A DNA stretch of 14,003 nucleotides from an uncultured Armatimonadota bacterium. GTDB lineage: Bacteria > Armatimonadota > UBA5829 > DTJY01. The notes beneath the pieces were generated by a model. It saw only the letters and a list, made by a program, of their open reading frames with translations. It was not told the DNA's origin and ran no database searches. The position numbers and the translations under genes are program-made. Below are positions 7,000 through 12,785 of the stretch, one piece after another (position 1 is the first letter of the stretch; the number at the start of each line of letters is the position of its first letter). The DNA is taken from assembly GCA_937875395.1 (NCBI GenBank), contig CALNCU010000032.1, positions 1 through 14,003 of the forward strand, given 5' to 3'.

Positions 7000-8163
7000 T
7001 CAGGCGGTAGTTGCAAACTGTCCACTCCGCGCTCCCCTCTTTTCTGCTATTACTCCACCGCATGTCCGGCGGGCAATAAGCCTGGGCTGTAGAACAATCT
7101 GCTGTATCTGTATTTCACGCATTTTGCGTTTAGCTTCAATCTTTTCTATAAGGAGCTCTGCGGCTATGGCGCCTATATCTTCCTTGGGCTGTGCCACGGT
7201 TGTTAGTTCTATATCCGGCCATGATGCAAATTCAAGGTCGTCGAACCCTACTACCGCTATGTCATCCGGCACTGAAAGCCCCATGCTCTTGGCCGCCTGA
7301 ATTACTCCAAGCGCTATGAAATCGCTTCCTGCAAAGATTGCTGTGGGCCTGTTCTTCTTCTGCAATAGTTCCAGGGTCTCTTCGTAGCCGCATGCCTGAT
7401 GCGGTTCCGTCTGATCTTCTTCTGCGCTGCCTATCATTAGCATGTTGCCCTCCTGCACCTTCAACCCTTTGCCGAGCAGCGCCTGTTTGTATCCTTCCAG
7501 ACGGGCATCATTGGCTGTTCCCGGAAGCCCCATGACATGCGCAATGGATGTATGCCCCAGCCCTATCAGGTACTCAACCGCTTCAAATGCGCCCATAAAG
7601 TTATCCACAACCACGTAATCTGTGGGAATATCCCTGAAGTAACGGTCTATAAGCACAAACGGATACCCTGATTTTTTAAGCTCCAGTATCTCTGAGTAGT
7701 TGTGCCTGCCCCAGTTGGGAAAGATTATGGTGCCGCACTCTCCGCGTTCCATGGCAAGGCGGATGTTTCTGTTCTCTTTTTCTATCTGCCAGTCAGAGCT
7801 GTAGACGGCTAATGCATAACCGTTCTCTTCGGCCACCCGCTGTACGCCCTTGTAAATGGGACCTATAAACGGCGTCTGCACATCCGGCACCACAAAGCTT
7901 ATTACCTTGCTGCTTTGCACAAAGCTTCTTGATGCCGGATCTGCGACGAATGTGCCCTTCCCGGGAACCCTGTTTACAAGGCCTTCCTTTATGAGTTCAT
8001 CTATGGCGTTTCTGACGGAGGGCCTGCTTATTCCAAAGTCGCTGCCAAGGTTGTTTTCTGATCCTATGCAGTCTCCCGGCTGCAACCGGCCTTCGTTAAT
8101 TGCGGCCAACAGGTATTCTTTCAGTTTAATATATTTAGGTGCTCTTGATGTCTTTTTTCGCAT
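7000..8163 (-). CDS. Transcriptional regulator, GntR-type winged helix fused to LacI-type sugar-binding domain (AraR-like architecture)
   Basis: The product is 387 residues. Residues ~8-76 form a GntR winged helix-turn-helix: YIKLKEYLLAAINEG, LQPGDCIGSENNLGSDFGISRPSVRNAIDELIKEGLV, and the wing PGKGTFVADP. Residues ~85-370 are a periplasmic-binding-protein-like effector domain of the LacI type (VISFVVPDVQTPFIGPIYKG, TAIFAGSDFIALGVIQAA, DDIAVVGFDDLEFA). The same fusion is seen in Bacillus AraR, where sugar binding releases the repressor from DNA. Here the ligand is unknown but presumably a glycan breakdown product. The ATG at 8163 has GGGGGTT about eight bases upstream. A TACATGTA palindrome in its own leader, repeated before two neighbouring transcription units, suggests autoregulation and a local regulon. 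Confidence 0.92.
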   Translation of the reverse strand: MRKKTSRAPKYIKLKEYLLAAINEGRLQPGDCIGSENNLGSDFGISRPSVRNAIDELIKEGLVNRVPGKGTFVADPASRSFVQSSKVISFVVPDVQTPFIGPIYKGVQRVAEENGYALAVYSSDWQIEKENRNIRLAMERGECGTIIFPNWGRHNYSEILELKKSGYPFVLIDRYFRDIPTDYVVVDNFMGAFEAVEYLIGLGHTSIAHVMGLPGTANDARLEGYKQALLGKGLKVQEGNMLMIGSAEEDQTEPHQACGYEETLELLQKKNRPTAIFAGSDFIALGVIQAAKSMGLSVPDDIAVVGFDDLEFASWPDIELTTVAQPKEDIGAIAAELLIEKIEAKRKMREIQIQQIVLQPRLIARRTCGGVIAEKRGARSGQFATTA

Positions 8164-8193
8164 ATATTGTCAACCCCCGTCTTTCTAAGCGAC

Positions 8194-8215
8194 TACATGG
8201 TGTATTTACATGTAA
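8194..8215 (-). promoter_or_regulatory. Predicted operator (TACATGTA palindrome plus imperfect second site) before the regulator gene
   Basis: TTACATGTAA (8206-8215) is a perfect palindrome 43 nt before the regulator start. A second inverted pair, TACA-TGG-TGTA (8194-8204), lies directly beside it. A weak -10-like TATTAC overlaps the first site on the - strand. The core is identical to those before the GH1 gene and epimerase operon. The remainder of 8216-8287 holds only direct repeats of the heptamer GATGCCG near the end of the next gene and no clear terminator. Confidence 0.6.
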
Positions 8216-8287
8216 TATTTCCACACGAGGTAAATATATTCCTTCTGAAATTTGCTTGCGCCTGTGTTGATGCCGGGATGCCGCTTA

Positions 8288-9598
8288 TTACATACTCTGT
8301 TCTATAGCCCGTAATTCTTCACGCGCTGCATGTAGGTTTTCCAGCGGCGCCCATGTGTATCCAAAGATTACGTACCCATTCATGCCCATGCTGTGGTAGA
8401 GCCTTATCTGCTCTCTAATGTGCTCCGGGTCTGCCGGAGGGATTGCGTGTACATCTTCATTGCACGGACACCGGCCGTCCACTGCATCAATTGCAAGCTT
8501 GCCGGAGTAGTATTTTTCATCAGTCGACCATCCGGATGCAACACCTATGGAATCTGCCACGCTGGAGAGAGCGCGGTAGCTGCTGCCGTACAGCCATCCG
8601 TAGTGGCGGAATCTCTGGAAGTTGGGCCTGTCCGGCGGATCCAGGGCAATGGTCATTTTAATATCCGGCGAGATGCTTTTTATTGTTGCTTTTAACTCTT
8701 TGGCTGTATTTACCATTGTATCTATCTTAAAGCGCAGCCACTGGTAGATATCTTCTTCCTCCAGGATTAATCTGGCAACCCCGGATTCTCCCTGGAAATA
8801 CCCCTTCTGAGAAAGCCGGAAGACTACCGATGAGTCTCTGTTAACACTGCTCCAGGCTAGTTTTGATACTCTGGCCTTTATCTTCTCCCAGTCATATCCC
8901 ATCTCTGCGGCTTTGCGTCCGCAGTGTTCGCAGAAGCACGGCGTGTTTAACATAAGGAATACGGGGTCTATATCTGCGCCCCAGCAGTGCCCGCCGTTTA
9001 CATTGTTGTACCAGCCGTGACCTTCCGGCCCGCCGGCCCAGTATTCTATGCCGAATTTATCTAAGCCTATGGCATCTACCTTATAGTTTGATGCTATGTC
9101 TGATACTATACCTTTGTAGTATCCTATTACATCCGGGTTGTTTGGGCACAGGCCGTGCTTTGCCCTGCCGCCAAAGATATCTACGGGAGTGCAATCTGCA
9201 TGGCGCCGGGCCAGATGGGGGTTTTTAAAGAGGGGCACCCATGCAGAGAGCTGCATGCCCCTATCATGCACCGGCCCTTCAAGCGTTCTCAGGTTGTCAA
9301 AATTTGCAAGCAGAGGATCTACTGTTCTCTCCGGCTTTATTTTGGTGTTGCTGTAGAACTTTGCATCAGGCTCAAAATAGCATCGCCCGTCTTCAGAATA
9401 GTACCGGTGTATCTTCTTGTTATGAGGCATGACGCCGCCCCACCAGAACGCGCTGGATTCTTCCATGTAGTAGCACACCGGTGTATATACTGAGTTGGCC
9501 CCAATATGTTCAATAACGCCGTCCAGGTAAGCATCTACCCCATCGTCAAGTATATCCCACGGATATACCGGCGTGCTGACGCTGAATTTTTTGATCAT
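8288..9598 (-). CDS. Putative glycoside-hydrolase-like TIM-barrel protein with CxCxxC cluster
   Basis: The product is 436 residues, without signal peptide or membrane segment. I do not recognise a named family with certainty. Features resemble putative glycosyl-hydrolase-like barrels: an N-terminal strand followed by YTPVCYY; MQLSAWVPLFKN; LCPNNPDVIGYYKGIVSDIA; VDAIGLDKFGIEYW with acidic residues D180 and E185 at a likely strand end; TIALDPPDRPNF; and GMNGYVIFGYTWAPLENL near the C-terminus. CFCEHC (221-226) resembles a metal knuckle or a structural cysteine cluster and is followed by MGYDWEKIKARV. The ATG overlaps the stop of the upstream epimerase gene in ATGA, and AAGGAGGATC in the end of that gene is its ribosome-binding site, so the two are translationally coupled. 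Action on a sugar or sugar-derived substrate in the cytoplasm is inferred. Confidence 0.72.
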   Translation of the reverse strand: MIKKFSVSTPVYPWDILDDGVDAYLDGVIEHIGANSVYTPVCYYMEESSAFWWGGVMPHNKKIHRYYSEDGRCYFEPDAKFYSNTKIKPERTVDPLLANFDNLRTLEGPVHDRGMQLSAWVPLFKNPHLARRHADCTPVDIFGGRAKHGLCPNNPDVIGYYKGIVSDIASNYKVDAIGLDKFGIEYWAGGPEGHGWYNNVNGGHCWGADIDPVFLMLNTPCFCEHCGRKAAEMGYDWEKIKARVSKLAWSSVNRDSSVVFRLSQKGYFQGESGVARLILEEEDIYQWLRFKIDTMVNTAKELKATIKSISPDIKMTIALDPPDRPNFQRFRHYGWLYGSSYRALSSVADSIGVASGWSTDEKYYSGKLAIDAVDGRCPCNEDVHAIPPADPEHIREQIRLYHSMGMNGYVIFGYTWAPLENLHAAREELRAIEQSM

Positions 9599-10530
9599 CT
9601 TATTAGATCCTCCTTGTGCATCCAGTTTATATTGTCTTTAAGCCCTTCCTCTAAATTTACTGTTGGATTATATCCTAGTTCTGTTTTTGCCCGGGTAATA
9701 TCCACCGACATATGCTTCATAAAGAATTGCAGATCGTTTATATCGGCATAACCATCATCCACCAACTGCCCTGATACTTCACTTGCCGGGCGCCAGCTTA
9801 CCAAAGGCGTTACCCCAAGTGCTTTTCCTATAAGCTCAAGGTATGCGGATACCGTGATGCTTCTATCCCCGGCTATGTTATATATCCGCCCTTTGCATGC
9901 ATTGTTATCCAGGCAGGCTGTGAAGGCCGATGCAAGGTCTGTAACATGCCCGGGATGAAGTAGTTGGGTGCCGTCCCCGGGCACCGGTATCTCCACCTCC
10001 TTCTGCAGCATTCTGAAGAACTCCGGGTTCCTGCCGCCCCATAATTCCAGCGGCACATCCCCCCTGCCGTATATGTAGCTCATCCTGAGGATTGTAGCCG
10101 GCAGCCCGTTCTTCTTAATATGCCTTAGGATTACTTCATCCTGCGCAAATTTTTCTCTAAATACGGGTTGCAGAGGCACGGGAAGATCATCTTCTTTTGC
10201 CGGTATCCAGCCGCTCCCGCCATAAACACCTATGGAACCTGTGTGTATGAAGCCCTTCAGCCACCCGCCCAGCCTGGGGAGCAACTTATCCAGTGCATTT
10301 GACCCCAGAATGGTGTCTGCCAGAATATCCGGTTTCAAGTCCGTCACTACAGAGATAAGCTGCGGCACGTTATTTGCATCGCATGTTATTCTTTGCACTC
10401 CAGAGGGAAGATCAGGCTGCCTGCGCCCTCTGTTGAGCACATAGACTTCATTCTGCCTGCTCTCTGCAAAACGCCGGGTAATCTCCAGCCCCAGATACCT
10501 GGTTCCGCCAATAATCAAAATCTTGCGCAT
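9595..10530 (-). CDS. NAD-dependent epimerase/dehydratase-like protein, atypical SDR (CSP41-like)
   Basis: The product is 311 residues. The N-terminal ILIIGGTRYLG is the dinucleotide-binding loop, and VLNRGRRQPDLPSGVQRITCDANN matches atypical SDRs of the CSP41/epimerase group. HTGSIGVYG carries the usual Ser (S99). The Tyr of the SDR YxxxK pair seems replaced: the Lys is K127 in VFREK and position 123 is Val, with Phe next to it. Catalysis by the standard SDR mechanism is therefore uncertain. Later blocks (LRMSYIYGRGD, PGDGTQLLHPGHVTDLASAF, YNIAGDRSITVSAYLELIGKALG) fit nucleotide-sugar or sugar epimerases. AAAAGGA lies nine bases before the ATG at 10530. It is first in a two-gene operon with the TIM-barrel gene and has a TACATGTA operator at the predicted transcription start. 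Confidence 0.85.
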   Translation of the reverse strand: MRKILIIGGTRYLGLEITRRFAESRQNEVYVLNRGRRQPDLPSGVQRITCDANNVPQLISVVTDLKPDILADTILGSNALDKLLPRLGGWLKGFIHTGSIGVYGGSGWIPAKEDDLPVPLQPVFREKFAQDEVILRHIKKNGLPATILRMSYIYGRGDVPLELWGGRNPEFFRMLQKEVEIPVPGDGTQLLHPGHVTDLASAFTACLDNNACKGRIYNIAGDRSITVSAYLELIGKALGVTPLVSWRPASEVSGQLVDDGYADINDLQFFMKHMSVDITRAKTELGYNPTVNLEEGLKDNINWMHKEDLIR

Positions 10531-10555
10531 TTTTAATATTCCTTTTGAAAAGGTA

Positions 10556-10589
10556 TCTTACCTGTATGTCTTACATGTAAGATATTCTA
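10556..10589 (-). promoter_or_regulatory. Predicted promoter -10 and operator of the epimerase/TIM-barrel operon
   Basis: TCTTACATGTAAGA (10569-10582) is a perfect 14-bp palindrome with the shared TACATGTA core. On the - strand it begins one base after TAGAAT (10589-10584), a 5/6 match to a -10 box, so it would cover the transcription start. A similar half, TCTTACCTGTA (10556-10566), lies 13 bp away in direct orientation, possibly a second weaker site. Upstream A/T tracts (10611-10639) could act as an UP element or bend the DNA. No good -35 was found. Confidence 0.6.
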
Positions 10590-10677
10590 CACAAACCTGC
10601 AAACTCCTTCTTTTTTGAAAAATTTTTGGGGATTTTTTTATATAACGGGTTTATGAAGGAATAGTGGTCTATTTAAG

Positions 10678-10702
10678 GGTTTTAGTCCTGTCGCCCCGAC
10701 CA
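10678..10702 (+). other. tRNA-Pro 3'-end-like fragment (possible attachment-site scar)
   Basis: From memory of bacterial tRNA-Pro genes, the 3' end reads GGTTCAAAT followed by CCTGT, CGCCCCG, A and CCA. This stretch matches that at 22 of 25 positions; the last 17 bases (10686-10702) match fully, including the acceptor strand, discriminator A and CCA. The differences are in the T loop. The 50 bases upstream do not fold or read as the rest of a tRNA, so it is not a functional tRNA gene. It lies between the radical SAM gene and the epimerase promoter. Confidence 0.45.
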
Positions 10703-10751
10703 GTTGAGCTTTTCCCGGCCTCCTGCCCCTTTTCCATGCGGATAAGCAGCC

Positions 10752-11834
10752 TTACCTGGCAAGTTTCTTTGTGATATGGGCGATTATTTTTTTATCCAGT
10801 ATTGCAGACAGGTTAAGCCGCCTTACATCGTTTAAAAGCACACTCACGGGGGCTATGCAATCAAACCAGCAGATGGGATGTTTATTCTCTTTTATCCGGC
10901 TTCTAATTTCATTGGCCTTTTCAGAGAACCAGACCTCTCTGAAAGACTTCTCCCTAAGGCTGCCCATGCACTCAAAGGCTACGGGGCATGGGTACACATC
11001 TCCGTTTGGATGGATGAGCGCCGTGGCGTATCCGGCCACGCACCTGTACCGGTAGAGGTCATTCGGCGATTCTACGTATACCCGGAAGTTATCCAGATAT
11101 TCGCAGGTATGGGGGATCAATCCATCGGAGCTGTCCGCAAGGGCGCGCAACCTGTTAGAGAGCTGATCTATCTTCATCCCGGCAAATCCGGCGCCGGCAT
11201 CGGGAGAGTACTTGCCTATATCCTGCAAAATGGACATTGTCATTCCATCAACACCGTGGGCTTTTGCAAGAGAGAGTATATCTTCAAGGGAATCTATATT
11301 GCCGCGGGTGATGGTTGTATTTATAAAGACCCGCGGATTCTTCCCCTTCCTGGCGGAAACAAGCCCGTCTATTGCTTTTAATGCCAGATCAAACGCCCTG
11401 TCGTTCCCTCTTACAGCATTGTGCGTAGCGGCATCCGCCCCGTCAAGGGAGATAAAGGCCGTGCCAAGCCCGGAGTTGCACACCGCCGCCACCCGCTCCT
11501 CTGTGGTTATAAGCGATCCGTTGGTGTTTACGGCCGTGGAAAGCCCGCAGTCCCGGGAGTAAGCTATAAGCTCCATTATGTCATGCCTTAAAAACGGCTC
11601 TCCCCCGGAGAAGGATATGTGCAGGGCCCCGGACGCCTTTGCATCTAAGATAAACCTCTTTGCCTCATCTGTTGTAAGCTCGTCATGTTCCTTGGTCTGC
11701 CATAGGTGGCAATGGTTGCAGCGCATATTGCACCTGTACGTAACTTCCCATGTTACCTTTGCCGGCCCGGCAAACGGCCTGACCCTGCCTGCTGCAAATG
11801 CTCCCAGATTTACTGCTTGCCTTAGATTGCCCAC
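10752..11834 (-). CDS. Radical SAM protein with SPASM-like C-terminal cysteines
   Basis: The product is 360 residues. TYRCNMRCNHCHLW contains the CxxxCxxC motif (C35, C39, C42) that holds the [4Fe-4S] cluster used to split S-adenosylmethionine; SFSGGEPFLR (residues 75-83) is the GGE SAM-binding motif. The C-terminal part has cysteines C265, C283, C289, C322 and C326 (YRCVAG, GDVYPCPVAFEC, CWFDC), arranged like a SPASM/twitch domain that binds extra Fe-S clusters. Such proteins modify peptides, enzymes or small molecules; the substrate here is not evident, and no obvious precursor peptide gene is adjacent. The start is a GTG at 11834 with GGGAGAG just upstream. It has its own promoter with an embedded palindrome about 100 bp upstream. 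The neighbours do not reveal its pathway. Confidence 0.9.
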   Translation of the reverse strand: MGNLRQAVNLGAFAAGRVRPFAGPAKVTWEVTYRCNMRCNHCHLWQTKEHDELTTDEAKRFILDAKASGALHISFSGGEPFLRHDIMELIAYSRDCGLSTAVNTNGSLITTEERVAAVCNSGLGTAFISLDGADAATHNAVRGNDRAFDLALKAIDGLVSARKGKNPRVFINTTITRGNIDSLEDILSLAKAHGVDGMTMSILQDIGKYSPDAGAGFAGMKIDQLSNRLRALADSSDGLIPHTCEYLDNFRVYVESPNDLYRYRCVAGYATALIHPNGDVYPCPVAFECMGSLREKSFREVWFSEKANEIRSRIKENKHPICWFDCIAPVSVLLNDVRRLNLSAILDKKIIAHITKKLAR

Positions 11835-11938
11835 TATTCTCTCCCAAATTGCGATAGTTTAATCAACACACACCTATTACCCATTCCTTCTTAGGCTGAA
11901 TCTATATGCGCTTTGTTATTAAAACCCACGGGGGCGAG

Positions 11939-11967
11939 AATATATTTGGTATACAAATATTTGCCAA
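11939..11967 (-). promoter_or_regulatory. Promoter of the radical SAM gene
   Basis: On the - strand, -35 TTGGCA (11967-11962, 5/6), 17-nt spacer and -10 TATATT (11944-11939, 5/6) make a good sigma-70-type promoter. The predicted start near 11932 leaves a leader of about 98 nt before the GTG start codon. Confidence 0.7.
11942..11960. promoter_or_regulatory. 19-bp palindromic operator candidate inside the radical SAM promoter
   Basis: ATATTTG and CAAATAT are perfect inverted arms separated by GGTATAC-derived centre bases (GTATA), filling the spacer and overlapping the -10. The position fits a repressor site. It differs from the TACATGTA sites, so a different regulator is likely. Confidence 0.5.
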
Positions 11968-12015
11968 AGCTATGTTCCGCAATTCTGAAAACGCATACGA
12001 CTGATTAATCAAGCC

Positions 12016-12043
12016 TTGACAAATCTCAAATTTATGGTAACAT
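12016..12043 (+). promoter_or_regulatory. Strong + strand promoter facing no + strand gene
   Basis: Perfect -35 TTGACA (12016-12021), 16-nt spacer, -10 TAACAT (12038-12043, 4/6) preceded by TGG, giving an extended -10. A perfect 12-bp palindrome, TAACATATGTTA (12038-12049), covers the -10 and predicted start, and GTAAC recurs at 12037 and 12052. The next gene downstream (12208-12669) is on the opposite strand, so the transcript is probably non-coding. Confidence 0.6.
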
Positions 12044-12049
12044 ATGTTA

Positions 12050-12200
12050 TAGTAACAAGTTTCTGGCGCTAATTAGGAAGCGTAGAGTTACTAGCAAATA
12101 GTTATTACAAGTGTTGTTGGGCATCGAATGGTACGTTGTGCCTTTACCGACCCGAACCGGTATGAGCAAATGCAATTGTATTCACGATGCCCAACGGCTG
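12050..12200 (+). ncRNA. Candidate structured small RNA, class unknown
   Basis: Directly after the predicted transcription start, AGTAAC (12051-12056) pairs with GTTACT (12087-12092), enclosing a small CGCT/AGCG hairpin. Then GTTGTTGGGCATCG (12113-12126) pairs with CGATGCCCAACGGC (12185-12198), 14 pairs with two G-U, extended by AAT/ATT after a 2-nt bulge. Inside, TACCG/CGGTA closes an 8-nt loop. The G-U pairs work only if the + strand is the RNA. I compared it by eye with tRNA, 6S, SRP and tmRNA and found no match. The 3' end is uncertain: TGAG-GAGA-CTCA with TCCTTCTCTT follows at 12199-12220 and would overlap the end of the PEBP gene. Confidence 0.4.
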
Positions 12201-12207
12201 AGGAGAC

Positions 12208-12669
12208 TCATCCTTCTCTTGCGTAGACTCCTATCAGCTCCCCTTTTGCAAGCACATGCCCCTCTATGACGCGCATAAACTTGCTGCCGTCTAATCCGGT
12301 TCTGAGGCCAAGCATCTCATCCACAGCATAGACCGTAAATATATACCTGTGTGCGCCTCTTGGCGGACACGGCCCGCTGTACCCTGCCCTGCCTGCATCG
12401 CTTATGCCCTGGCGGCTTCCATCCGGGAGTGATTGCTGCCTTGGTATGCCTTCGCCAATGGATGTGACGGATGCCGGAATATCATAGATAATCCAATGCG
12501 TGAAATGTCCCGACGGCGCATCAGGATCATGGCATGTGACGGCGTATGATTTGGCGTCCGGCACGCCCGTCCACCTAAGCGGCGGAGAGATGTTTCTGCC
12601 GTCGCATGTGTATTCGCGCGGGATGCTGCTGTTTGGCTTAATTGCGGAACTCTCTACTGATATAACCAT
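12208..12669 (-). CDS. YbhB/YbcL family Raf-kinase-inhibitor-like protein (PEBP family)
   Basis: The product is 153 residues, the usual length of the bacterial YbhB/YbcL branch of phosphatidylethanolamine-binding proteins. The ligand-pocket blocks are all present: FxxN-like start with IPREYTCDGRNISPPLRW, the CHDPDAPSG loop (46-54), FTHWIIYDIP (56-65), and GYSGPCPPRGAHRYIFTVYAVD (97-117). There is no signal peptide, so it should be cytoplasmic. Bacterial members are structurally known but their role is largely unknown; small-molecule or phosphate-anion binding is family inference. GAGGTG lies about five bases before the ATG at 12669. It is divergent from the HD-domain gene, and the 116-nt intergenic region contains an AT-rich TATATATA stretch that may hold its -10 box. 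Confidence 0.94.
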   Translation of the reverse strand: MVISVESSAIKPNSSIPREYTCDGRNISPPLRWTGVPDAKSYAVTCHDPDAPSGHFTHWIIYDIPASVTSIGEGIPRQQSLPDGSRQGISDAGRAGYSGPCPPRGAHRYIFTVYAVDEMLGLRTGLDGSKFMRVIEGHVLAKGELIGVYAREG

Positions 12670-12785
12670 TTTTCACCTCGCTAGACCTTTGTTATATATA
12701 CCCCAAAGATTGGAATAGATTACTTGTTTACGGTTGGCGAAACACTGGTATGTTTAACCATATAGTACCGGCACAGGAGCCGTTT

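Noticed and set aside
8145..8173. TTGACA on the - strand just before the regulator start codon
   Set aside because: A -10 at the right distance would fall inside the coding sequence. The hexamer lies between the ribosome-binding site and the ATG and is probably chance.
11834..11884. A 16-residue leader peptide frame whose TAG stop overlaps the GTG start of the radical SAM gene
   Set aside because: The purine-rich AAGAAGG is only one base from the ATG, too close to act as a ribosome-binding site, and the peptide has no attenuator-like codon run. The overlap may be chance.
12116..12196. An 81-nt tRNA-like shape (7-bp outer stem) in the intergenic region
   Set aside because: The outer stem continues to 11-14 bp, there is no TTCRA T loop in the right place, no D arm, and the inner loop has eight bases. 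It does not fit a tRNA on either strand.
12128..12226. A 32-codon + strand reading frame inside the putative small RNA
   Set aside because: It has no ribosome-binding site, its frame is spanned by the long RNA stem, and it runs into the end of the convergent PEBP gene. The length is within chance.
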